A DNA stretch of 17,282 nt, taken from positions 1-17,282 of the forward strand of contig QWPU01000023.1 in assembly GCA_003671065.1 (NCBI GenBank), read 5' to 3'. How positions within the stretch are numbered: position 1 is the first letter of the stretch; every line of letters starts with the position of its first letter. The position numbers were made by a program, and so were the translations under genes. Below the pieces are notes generated by a model. That model worked only from the letters and a program-made list of their open reading frames with translations, had not been told where the DNA came from and did not search any database. Shown in pieces: positions 8,482-14,989 of the stretch. This DNA comes from Planctomycetota bacterium (GTDB taxonomy: Bacteria > Planctomycetota > Phycisphaerae > Phycisphaerales > SM1A02).

Positions 8482-10001
8482 GGCGTACTTTCTTTCTGTT
8501 GCGGCTCTTCGCTGTCTTGTGTATTGAGCGGTGGAAGCGTCATCGGACCGAGGATCGTGACGGTGGCTTCAAGCGACGAGTCAAGGTTGTCGATCACGCG
8601 CAACGCAACGCTTCGTCGACCCCGTGTGAAGTGCTCGGGCGCGCTGATCAATGTGAATTCGGTTTCGATGCCTTCGAATGCAGGCACAATGACTGCTGCT
8701 ATTCCAACGAGCGTGGTCGACGCATCGGCGCGAATCTCGCAGACGCGCAGCGTGTCAGTGCGATTGTCTAGCCGAACACGTACAGGTGTTCGAATGCTGC
8801 CAGCGTCATCGGTGGTGAAACGCTCGTCCTGAATGCGAAGTTGCGTGAGCGCAAGAGGCGATCGCGCAGCGAGGACGAGGCCAAACGCTGTGATAAGTCC
8901 AAGCAATATGATCGGATAGATGACGACGCGCGGTCGAAGTCGTCGTTGTTGCTTTCCCGTTTCGAATGACGCTTGCGATTCCGTGAACCGTGGCACCCCC
9001 ACAAGCAAGGCTCGTCGTTGTTGCTTTCCCGTTTCGAATGACGCTTGCGAGCCATAGCGAATGAGTCCGAGAGGAAGATTGAGCGTGGTCATCACCTTGT
9101 CGCATGCATCAATGCACTGCGTGCAGTGCACACACTCCATTTGCAGGCCTTTGCGAATGTCGATGCCAGCAGGGCATGTGCGCACACACAGGTTGCAATC
9201 GACGCATTGGCCCTTGCTCGTGCCGCATCCGGCAGTGAGTTTTCCACGCGGTTCACCGCGCAATGCGTCGTAGCCCACGATCAGTGATCGTCTGTCGAGT
9301 AGCACCGATTGCAGGCGCCCATAGGGACACACAATCGAGCAGAGTTGTTCGCGGAAGTAGCCGAAGAGAAAAAGCATGGCCAGCGTCATGGCGACAAATG
9401 TCGTGAATGCCACGGGATGTTGGCTTGGTGGAGAGAACATCGCGTGCGCGAGTGGCTTCGCGCCCACGAACCACGCAACAAAGGTGTTGCTCAAGTGAGC
9501 GCTGACGACGATGTATGCCGCTGCAAGTGTGACCACTCGCCATGCTGCGGGTTTAGCGGCATGCGCGGACTTTCGTTCGCCGAGCAGCCATCGCTGCAAT
9601 GGACGAAAAACGAATTCGAGATACACAGTTTGTGGACACGCCCATCCGCACCACACGCGACCAAGCATGGCGGTCAACCAGAACAGCGTCACGAACGCGA
9701 TGAGCGTGAGCAGTGCAAGAAGCAAAGTGTCTGTTGGTCGCAACACAGTTCCGAAGAACACGAGGCGCCGTGCGGGAATGTCGAACTGCACCAACGGCAG
9801 ATTTCGATACGACAGAAACGGCGTGATCGCATAGATCGCGATGAGTACGCAAGCAACGATGCCTCGACGTTTCCACCACATTCCTTTCACAAGATGTGGA
9901 GACAGCCAGCGCCGACGACCTGCGACATCCATCGTTGGGATAAGCATTCCCTCGGGCGGGGGAAGTGCTGGTGAGTCGGGTTGCTGTGGTAGAGCGTTCA
10001 T
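8478..10001 (-). CDS. ccoG: CcoG/FixG cbb3 oxidase accessory protein (polyferredoxin), with a 24-residue repeat insertion
   Basis: A 507-residue membrane ferredoxin-like protein. CcoG reduces Cu(II) and helps deliver copper to cbb3 oxidase. Visible are N-terminal membrane helices, WCGWACPQTVY (117-127), CSIVCPYGRLQ (221-231), and two [4Fe-4S] motifs: C266xxC269xxC272xxxC276P and C290xxC293xxC296xxxC300. After a further helix (about 359-380) a C-terminal Ig-like domain follows. The sequence SQASFETGKQQRR occurs twice, at 318-330 and 342-354, joined by ALLVGVPRFTE, where normal CcoG has only about 13-14 residues between 'LIRY' and 'LRPRVVIY'. One copy fits the usual length, so the 24 added residues look like an in-frame insertion or duplication. 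The frame is intact and all cluster Cys are kept. The gene starts 31 bases after ccoP. Confidence 0.95.
   Translation of the reverse strand: MNALPQQPDSPALPPPEGMLIPTMDVAGRRRWLSPHLVKGMWWKRRGIVACVLIAIYAITPFLSYRNLPLVQFDIPARRLVFFGTVLRPTDTLLLALLTLIAFVTLFWLTAMLGRVWCGWACPQTVYLEFVFRPLQRWLLGERKSAHAAKPAAWRVVTLAAAYIVVSAHLSNTFVAWFVGAKPLAHAMFSPPSQHPVAFTTFVAMTLAMLFLFGYFREQLCSIVCPYGRLQSVLLDRRSLIVGYDALRGEPRGKLTAGCGTSKGQCVDCNLCVRTCPAGIDIRKGLQMECVHCTQCIDACDKVMTTLNLPLGLIRYGSQASFETGKQQRRALLVGVPRFTESQASFETGKQQRRLRPRVVIYPIILLGLITAFGLVLAARSPLALTQLRIQDERFTTDDAGSIRTPVRVRLDNRTDTLRVCEIRADASTTLVGIAAVIVPAFEGIETEFTLISAPEHFTRGRRSVALRVIDNLDSSLEATVTILGPMTLPPLNTQDSEEPQQKESTP
8940..9050. repeat. Two 39-bp direct repeats, 72-bp period, inside ccoG
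   Basis: The 39 bases at 8940-8978 recur exactly at 9012-9050. Each begins TCGTCGTTGTTGCTTTCCCG and ends in GACGCTTGCGA. The 72-bp period is exactly 24 codons, so the frame of ccoG is preserved. Between them lies a 33-bp unique segment containing GTGGCACCCCCACAAGC. The high identity in a gene otherwise free of repeats suggests recent expansion or insertion of a dispersed element. From memory, similar strings occur in planctomycete genomes; this was not checked. Confidence 0.95.
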
Positions 10002-10032
10002 CTCGAGAAGACCTTGGAGAGTGCACGCGGAG

Positions 10033-10653
10033 TTACTTCGGAGCTTCTAGCGTCGAAGTGCTTGGTGTCAGAAATGTGCTCCACGCTGCTGGTTTCAAGT
10101 CACCTTGCGCAGCTTTCGGTGCGGCTGGCGTGCCGCCGCGCAAACTTGCGACATAGCCCGCGAGCACGACAAGTTGGGTGTTGTTGTAGCGAGGACTCCA
10201 CGCGGGCATGCCCTTTGGGACAACGCCGTCATGCATCACGCGAAAGAAATCCAGCGGTGAACGAATGTTGATGTAGGTGTCATCACACAAATTTGGTCCT
10301 GCATTTCCGCCGCCATCCGCTGCGTGGCAGACGCTGCAGTTCGTGCGGAACATCGAGCGACCAATGAGCAGCTTCTTCGGATCTGCGGCAACACCAAGAA
10401 TTGTTGAAACATCAACGGGCATCGGTCCAAGTTGCGCGAGTTGTGCTTCTGCTGCCGCAGCCATCTCGTCATCGAGTTCCAGGTAGATGCTCGGTCCGAC
10501 ACCAATGTGGTAGTACACGATGTAGAGCGGCGAGAAGAGAATGCAAGCCCAAAAGAGAAAAGTCCACCAGCCTGGCAGCGCGTTGTCGTACTCGCGAATG
10601 CCATCGCATTCGTGATCAAGAACTTGAGGTTCGACGGTGGAGGATTCAGGCAT
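10033..10653 (-). CDS. ccoP: cbb3-type cytochrome c oxidase subunit III (CcoP), monohaem
   Basis: A 206-residue membrane-anchored cytochrome c that brings electrons to the oxidase. It opens with the CcoP signature HECDGIREYDNALPGWW (14-30), then one transmembrane helix (about 31-50), then a single cytochrome c domain with C106SVCH110 and a likely axial Met at 149 (KGMPAW). Most proteobacterial CcoP proteins have two haem c groups; only one CxxCH is present here, so this is a short monohaem form. The tail after the cytochrome domain is Ala/Pro/Thr-rich. The start at 10653 overlaps the end of ccoQ by 8 bases. Confidence 0.93.
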   Translation of the reverse strand: MPESSTVEPQVLDHECDGIREYDNALPGWWTFLFWACILFSPLYIVYYHIGVGPSIYLELDDEMAAAAEAQLAQLGPMPVDVSTILGVAADPKKLLIGRSMFRTNCSVCHAADGGGNAGPNLCDDTYINIRSPLDFFRVMHDGVVPKGMPAWSPRYNNTQLVVLAGYVASLRGGTPAAPKAAQGDLKPAAWSTFLTPSTSTLEAPK

Positions 10654-10855
10654 GGTTGGTGTCCTTGAGGCGTGCGTGATGCGTGGGCGATTGCGTGAGC
10701 ATGGGTGCGTCGTCGAGTGGCAATCGCGCGGAGTGCTCGAGCGTGGGCGCGCGCATTCGAATGAGCTTCACAATGATGATGGTGAGCATGAGCACGCCAC
10801 TGATGACGCTCACTTCAGTCCAGAATGGATCGGCGGCAAGAATCGAGAGATTCAT
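10646..10855 (-). CDS. ccoQ: Small cbb3 oxidase subunit CcoQ-like
   Basis: A 69-residue protein with one transmembrane helix (about residues 13-32) followed by a charged cytoplasmic tail, the expected plan for CcoQ, which stabilises the core oxidase. Sequence conservation in CcoQ is weak, so the call rests on size, topology and position between ccoNO and ccoP. Its ATG overlaps the ccoNO stop (ATGA) and its end overlaps the ccoP start by 8 bases, indicating coupled translation. Confidence 0.8.
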   Translation of the reverse strand: MNLSILAADPFWTEVSVISGVLMLTIIIVKLIRMRAPTLEHSARLPLDDAPMLTQSPTHHARLKDTNHA

Positions 10856-13149
10856 GGAGTTCCGCCAGTCGCAGCAGCGGTTGGAGTTGCAACGATGGGC
10901 GCCGTGGGCTTGCTGATGTCGGTGCCTAGACGCATCAAGTACGCGATGAGCGCAACGACCTTTCGCTCTTCAACGCCCGTTGGTCCGCCTTCAACAACGA
11001 CGATGTCGGCAATGAGTTTTGCCTGTGCGCGTGCAGTGATTGACGCGTTTTCAATCTCTGCGTTGGTGTACTCCACGCCGAGCGTCTGCATCGCTTTCAA
11101 CGAAGCGGTGAGTTCACCAAGGTCTAGCGGCTTCTCAAGCAAGTGCGTGTAGCGAGGCATGATGGAGCCTGGACTCGTGTCGGTCGGATTATTGAAGTGA
11201 CGCACATGCCAATTCGGTGAAGGCAATTTGCGACCGACCCGCGCAAGATCAGGACCAATGCGCCGTGAACCCCAGAGAAATGGATGGTCGTTCACAAACT
11301 CGCCTGGTTTCGAGTACTCGCCGTAGCGCTCGATCTCTGCACGCAAAGGACGAATCATCTGCGAGTGGCAGTTCATGCAGCCTTCAGAGATGTAGACATC
11401 ACGACCGACTAACTCAAGTGGTGTGTAGGGCGTGACGCTGTCAATGCGCACGGTGTCGCCTTTGCGCAGGAACAGTGGAACGATTTCAAAGAGACTCGCA
11501 GTGACAATCGCAACCGCAACCAGCACGGTGAACAGCGTGGCCAAGCCTTCCCATTTGCGATGCCAACGCATCTGTGAAAACACATCAAGCGTGCGTGCAA
11601 ATTCAACCACGGAGTTCTTGGGCAATGTCGAGCCCGCGATGGCGGGTTCGCGATAGGTCGCATTGAGCCGCGCGGCTTCATACACAGGGATTTCGTACAC
11701 CTTCGGGCGTGCGTTCCATGTGAGCAGCAGATTCAATCCGCACATGAGCGCGCCGAACAGATAGAGCGAGCCGCCGACGACGCGAATCCAATAGAATGGA
11801 ATGAGCGGCGTAATTGACTCGAGCCAATCGGGATACTGCAACTGTCCTTGGCTATCAAACGCGCGCCACATGAGACCTTGCGTGAGACCTGTCCAGTAGA
11901 TGGCGATGATGTAAAGCAGAATGCCAATCGTGGCTATCCAGAAGTGCGTCGTGGCCCACTTTGGTTTTGCCAGCGGCGTTTGGAAAAGTCGTGGTGCCAA
12001 CCAATACACCATGCCGAAGATCATGAATCCAACCCAGCCGAGCGCACCTGCATGCACATGCGCGATGGTCCAATCGGTGTAGTGACTGAGTGCGTTGACG
12101 GACTTCACACTGAGCAGCGGACCTTCAAAAGTCGACATGCCGTAAAATGTGATGGCGACGACGAAGAACTTCAGCACGGGATCAGTTGGCACGCGATGCC
12201 AGGCGCCGCGTAACGTAAGCAATCCATTGATCATGCCGCCCCACGACGGCATCCACAACATGATGCTGAAGAGCATTCCCAGCGTGCTCGCCCAAGCGGG
12301 AAGCGCGGTGTAATGGAGATGGTGCGGACCCGCCCACACGTAGAGAAACACAATCGTCCAGAAATGCACAATCGAAAGGCGATAGCTAAACACAGGTCTT
12401 TCTGCTGCTTTTGGCAGAAAGTAGTACATGAGTCCGAGGAAGGGCGTGGTGAGAAAGAAGGCGACGGCGTTGTGCCCGTACCACCACTGCATGAACGCGT
12501 CTTGCGTGCCTGCGTAGATTGAGTACGAGTGAAGCCATCCCGCGGGAACCACGAGATTGTTGAAGATGTAGAGCACTGCGATCGCGACGACGGTGGCGAT
12601 GTAGAACCAGATCGCGACGTAGAGATGACGCTCGCGGCGCTTCGCAATAGTTCCAAACAGATTGACGGCAAACACAACCCAAGTGAAGACGACTGCGATA
12701 TCGATCGGCCATTCCAGTTCGGCGTATTCCTTGCCTTGCGTGGCACCGAACGGAAGTGTGAGCGCCGCACTCACGATGATCAACTGCCAACACCAGAAGT
12801 GCAGGCGCGAGAGAAAGTCGCTGAACATGCGGGTCTTGAGAAGCCGCTGCGTCGAGTAATAGACCGCAAGAAAGACGCCGTTGCCCGCGAAGGCGAAGAT
12901 CACCGCGTTGGTGTGGAGTGGGCGAAGTCGACCAAAGGAGGTCCACTCAAGGCCGAGATTGAAGCGAGGATCGGCGAGTTGCGCGGCGATGAGCACCCCG
13001 ACGAGGAGGCCGACGATGCCCCACACAACCGTCGCAATCATGAACATGCGCGCTATGGCGTCGTCGTAACTGAAGCGCTCGAGCACTCCTGTAGCGGGGC
13101 GGTCGGGGGCATCAGTGAATGCGCGGGTGGAAGTGGCTGGACTGCTCAT
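10852..13149 (-). CDS. ccoNO: Fused cbb3-type cytochrome c oxidase subunits I and II (CcoN-CcoO)
   Basis: A 765-residue fusion. Residues about 25-490 are the haem-copper oxidase subunit I (CcoN). Likely haem b ligands are H79 (RPLHTNA) and H366, the haem b3 ligand is H364 (IAHVHAGALGW), and the CuB ligands are H226 (WWYGHN), H276 and H277 (GPHHLHY). Y256 is the probable cross-linked Tyr of cbb3 enzymes. After a linker and a further transmembrane helix (about 536-560) comes a CcoO domain with C591MNCH595 (EGCMNCHSQMIRPL) and a likely axial Met664. The complex reduces O2 to water at high affinity in the cytoplasmic membrane. CcoN and CcoO are usually separate proteins. This is the first gene of the cco operon; a promoter and two palindromic sites lie upstream. 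Confidence 0.96.
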   Translation of the reverse strand: MSSPATSTRAFTDAPDRPATGVLERFSYDDAIARMFMIATVVWGIVGLLVGVLIAAQLADPRFNLGLEWTSFGRLRPLHTNAVIFAFAGNGVFLAVYYSTQRLLKTRMFSDFLSRLHFWCWQLIIVSAALTLPFGATQGKEYAELEWPIDIAVVFTWVVFAVNLFGTIAKRRERHLYVAIWFYIATVVAIAVLYIFNNLVVPAGWLHSYSIYAGTQDAFMQWWYGHNAVAFFLTTPFLGLMYYFLPKAAERPVFSYRLSIVHFWTIVFLYVWAGPHHLHYTALPAWASTLGMLFSIMLWMPSWGGMINGLLTLRGAWHRVPTDPVLKFFVVAITFYGMSTFEGPLLSVKSVNALSHYTDWTIAHVHAGALGWVGFMIFGMVYWLAPRLFQTPLAKPKWATTHFWIATIGILLYIIAIYWTGLTQGLMWRAFDSQGQLQYPDWLESITPLIPFYWIRVVGGSLYLFGALMCGLNLLLTWNARPKVYEIPVYEAARLNATYREPAIAGSTLPKNSVVEFARTLDVFSQMRWHRKWEGLATLFTVLVAVAIVTASLFEIVPLFLRKGDTVRIDSVTPYTPLELVGRDVYISEGCMNCHSQMIRPLRAEIERYGEYSKPGEFVNDHPFLWGSRRIGPDLARVGRKLPSPNWHVRHFNNPTDTSPGSIMPRYTHLLEKPLDLGELTASLKAMQTLGVEYTNAEIENASITARAQAKLIADIVVVEGGPTGVEERKVVALIAYLMRLGTDISKPTAPIVATPTAAATGGTP

Positions 13150-13226
13150 GATGAGATTCAGGTTGGATTCAGTAAGGACTGAGGAACGGACAGAGGCAGA
13201 TGAAGGCGGGGGTATTTCAGGAGTAT

Positions 13227-13244
13227 GCGGATATGTATATCTGT
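13227..13244. promoter_or_regulatory. Rrf2-type operator candidate 1 (ccoNO promoter)
   Basis: GCGGAT-ATGTAT-ATCTGT is an 18-bp near-palindrome fitting ACGGAT-N6-ATCCGT, with the core GGATAT-GT-ATATC. It covers the -10 hexamer of the candidate ccoNO promoter, so a bound protein would block RNA polymerase. The same motif precedes rrf2 and nrfH. Confidence 0.65.
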
Positions 13245-13261
13245 TTTTGTTGATTGGTCAA
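13234..13261 (-). promoter_or_regulatory. Candidate ccoNO operon promoter
   Basis: On the minus strand, -35 TTGACC (13261-13256), a 16-base spacer and -10 TATACA (13239-13234) form a good sigma70-like promoter whose -10 lies 85 bases before the ccoNO ATG. The -10 sits inside operator candidate 1. The leader in between shows no strong Shine-Dalgarno sequence next to the ATG. Confidence 0.6.
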
Positions 13262-13299
13262 GTGAGGGAGATCTTGAAGTTCGGTTGCGGTCTAGATAA

Positions 13300-13317
13300 A
13301 CGGATTCATTTATCCGT
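13300..13317. promoter_or_regulatory. Rrf2-type operator candidate 2 (perfect palindrome)
   Basis: ACGGAT-TCATTT-ATCCGT is a perfect 6-6-6 inverted repeat and the best match to the shared motif. It lies 56 bases upstream of candidate 1 and between the divergent ccoNO and 13402/13468 frames. It may be an upstream operator for ccoNO or control rightward transcription; no clear -35/-10 pair for the plus strand was found around it. Confidence 0.65.
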
Positions 13318-13401
13318 ATATTACGACGATCACCTCAATCTGTCGAGCCTGCTCACGTTCCTGCGCTCAGTGTTCGCCCAATTTCAGGTTTGGAGCCTCA
13401 C

Positions 13402-13467
13402 ATGCAACCGCTTTCCTCGCCGCTCCCGAATTCAAAGATGGAGCACACGCCTCACCGAGTTCATTAG
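13402..13467 (+). CDS. 21-codon leader-like small open frame
   Basis: ATG at 13402 has a GGAG ribosome binding site 6 bases upstream, better than that of the next frame, and reads 21 codons to TAG at 13465-13467. An ATG follows immediately at 13468 in the same frame. It may be a true leader peptide, or the original 5' end of the 13468 gene cut by a nonsense mutation. The peptide has no recognisable motif. Confidence 0.3.
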   Translation: MQPLSSPLPNSKMEHTPHRVH

Positions 13468-14289
13468 ATGTCGACTCGACAAGCCGCGCTGTTGCTCGTC
13501 ATAGCGGCGGTGCTGGTTAGGCCTCCACGCGAATCACGGACTCCCCCAACGGCAGCTTTGCGCCTGCCATGCCAGAAGGAGGATTGCGTCGACGTCTGTC
13601 CCACAGAAGATCGCGTCGACGTTTGTCCCACGGTTGCGTCGACGCCTGTCCCACGATTGCGTCGACGTCGGTCCCACAGAATGCGTCGACGTCTGTCCCA
13701 CGATTGCGTCGACGTCGGTCCCACAGAATGCGTCGACGTCTGTCCCACAGGAATGCTGCAGTTTGGATTCACAAAGCCAAGTGGGTTTCTCTCGTGGCGA
13801 AAGTGGGGGAGCTTTGGAGTTTCGTATGACGCAACGCTTGGCGAGGAACTCTGCGCAGCGTGCACCTTTCTGGTTGTGTTGGTCGTTTCCCGCAGTTTGT
13901 ACGGGATCGTGCCTTTCTTTCTCGCGATGGCGCTCGGCGCACTCGGCGCGTGGGCGAGCATCGTTGCGATCAGACTCGGCAAGCGACGCGATGTGCGATT
14001 GGGACATGTTTCACTCAAGCGCGCCGATGCAATCACGCCCTCAGGGCGCATGGTGATCGTTGCGATGGCGAGCGCCATCATCGCGCTCGCGTTTTGCGCC
14101 TGGGACGAGATTGATCTGCCGCGCGCCAACGTCTTGCTCATGCAGGGCGAGGTCGACGCCGTCGCGCCCGTGATCAAACGAATTGTCGCCCGCGATGACC
14201 GCCGAACTGGTTGGATGGACACTCTTGCGGCGATGGAGACGCGCCAAACCGCGGCAAATCTCAGTCCGCCGCTTGACAAACATCCATAG
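13468..14289 (+). CDS. Hypothetical membrane protein, probably a repeat-disrupted or chimeric gene
   Basis: A 273-codon open frame that I do not recognise with confidence. Residues 5-17 form a hydrophobic stretch; residues about 40-95 are translated from the GTCGACG tandem repeat; residues 128-168 form one or two membrane helices and 194-212 another, followed by a soluble end (about 215-273). The C-terminal half, with SYDATLGEEL then ACTFLVVLVVSRSLYGIVPF, looks like a genuine coding sequence and could be the membrane part of a larger redox protein such as a polyferredoxin; this is a guess. The repeat unit has no stop in any frame, so openness through it is no evidence of coding. An in-frame ATG at 13753 (residue 96) could be the functional start. 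No Shine-Dalgarno precedes 13468. The promoter of rrf2 begins inside its 3' end. Confidence 0.45.
   Translation: MSTRQAALLLVIAAVLVRPPRESRTPPTAALRLPCQKEDCVDVCPTEDRVDVCPTVASTPVPRLRRRRSHRMRRRLSHDCVDVGPTECVDVCPTGMLQFGFTKPSGFLSWRKWGSFGVSYDATLGEELCAACTFLVVLVVSRSLYGIVPFFLAMALGALGAWASIVAIRLGKRRDVRLGHVSLKRADAITPSGRMVIVAMASAIIALAFCAWDEIDLPRANVLLMQGEVDAVAPVIKRIVARDDRRTGWMDTLAAMETRQTAANLSPPLDKHP
13586..13754. repeat. Seven-unit tandem repeat with GTCGACG core
   Basis: Seven units start at 13586, 13613, 13636, 13659, 13683, 13706 and 13730, with lengths of 23-24 bases except the first (27) and the last, which trails off. Each holds GCGTCGACG, then a short variable part, then GTCCCAC; the variants alternate CTGTCCCACGATT with CGGTCCCACAGAAT. 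The unit contains the palindrome GTCGAC. Units 4 and 6 and units 5 and 7 are nearly the same, suggesting duplication of a two-unit block. There are no unique spacers, so it is not a CRISPR array. Confidence 0.93.
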
Positions 14290-14302
14290 ATACGGATATA
14301 CA
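14273..14302 (+). promoter_or_regulatory. Candidate rrf2 promoter
   Basis: A consensus -35 TTGACA (14273-14278), an 18-base spacer and -10 TATACA (14297-14302) lie about 80 bases before the rrf2 ATG. The -35 is inside the last codons of the preceding frame. The -10 is inside the palindrome at 14292-14309 and is the same hexamer as in the ccoNO promoter. Confidence 0.62.
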
Positions 14303-14309
14303 TATCGTG
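14292..14309. promoter_or_regulatory. Rrf2-type operator candidate 3 (autoregulation)
   Basis: ACGGAT-ATACAT-ATCGTG matches the left arm of the shared motif perfectly and keeps the core GATAT-AC-ATATC as a perfect inverted repeat. It overlaps the rrf2 -10 hexamer, which is the arrangement expected for a self-repressing Rrf2 protein. Confidence 0.65.
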
Positions 14310-14382
14310 TATTCAAGGGATTGACGCAGTTCATTCATGCAGCCAATGTCCAGTTCACGCCGCACAGAAGGTAGGTCGCATC

Positions 14383-14976
14383 ATGTTCTCTCAAACCGTC
14401 GAGTACGCGCTCCGCGCAATGGTTTTTCTCACCGCGAACACGAGCACTCCAACGTCGGCGCAGGTCATCGCGGCTCATGCGCATGTGCCTGAACGCTACA
14501 TGTCAAAGGTGATGCGCAACCTCGTCGTTGCGGGACTTGCCAAAAGTCGTCGAGGCCCAACAGGAGGGTTCATGCTCTCACGGCCGTCGAGTGAAATCTC
14601 GATGCTCTCTGTTGTGGAAGCGGTGGAGGCGCTCCCGCGCATTGAGAAATGTCCACTCGGCAATCCGAAGCATGTCGGTCTGTGTCCGATGCATCGACGA
14701 CTCGACGCTTCCTACGCGCTCATCCGTCGAGTGCTTGGGCAAAGCACATTGCAAGAGGTTGCGGCGGAAGCGTCGCCCGATGACGGCTGCGGCTTGCTCA
14801 CGGCAAATGTCGAACTAGCGGCGGCGGTAGAAAAGTGCGGTGGGACTTGCGCAGGAGTCTGCAAGAACTTGAACAATGGATTCAGTCACGCTCACGCTCA
14901 CGACTTCGACAGCAGCCGCGCAAAAGCGCTCGCGCCAATCGCGAGCGCGTCCTCAAAGCACACTGGCGCTGCCTGA
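14383..14976 (+). CDS. Rrf2-family transcriptional regulator with Cys/His-rich C-terminus
   Basis: A 197-residue DNA-binding protein. The N-terminal winged helix (residues 1-67) starts with the family pattern MFSQTVEYALRAMVFLT and ends in the wing RRGPTGGF. The cluster-binding region has C90 and C101 (EKCPLG...GLCPMHRRLD) with H97 between, unlike the three-Cys pattern of IscR or NsrR. The C-terminus is longer than usual (typical members have 140-165 residues) and carries C136, C152, C156 and C160 and then H169, H171 and H173. It probably senses NO, O2 or redox state through an Fe-S cluster and represses transcription. The start has AAGGTAGG upstream. The gene is convergent with nrfA (13 bases between). 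Palindromes at its own, the ccoNO and the nrfHA promoters suggest its targets. Whether it is an NsrR orthologue is not certain. Confidence 0.9.
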   Translation: MFSQTVEYALRAMVFLTANTSTPTSAQVIAAHAHVPERYMSKVMRNLVVAGLAKSRRGPTGGFMLSRPSSEISMLSVVEAVEALPRIEKCPLGNPKHVGLCPMHRRLDASYALIRRVLGQSTLQEVAAEASPDDGCGLLTANVELAAAVEKCGGTCAGVCKNLNNGFSHAHAHDFDSSRAKALAPIASASSKHTGAA

Positions 14977-14989
14977 ACGAGTTGGCTTT

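Noticed and set aside
13250..13261. TTGATTGGTCAA as an FNR/Dnr box upstream of ccoNO
   Set aside because: The TTGA and TCAA arms are 4 bases apart; FNR-type sites need 6 (TTGAT-N4-ATCAA). It overlaps the -35 and may be chance.
13586..13754. CRISPR array
   Set aside because: Units follow directly with only 0-4 variable bases between; no unique spacers of 25-40 bases and no cas genes.
13464..14303. A 279-codon open frame on the minus strand across the repeat array
   Set aside because: The repeat unit lacks stops in all frames, and the translated text is low-complexity (repeated VGQTST and WDRRRR); there is no sign of a real protein.
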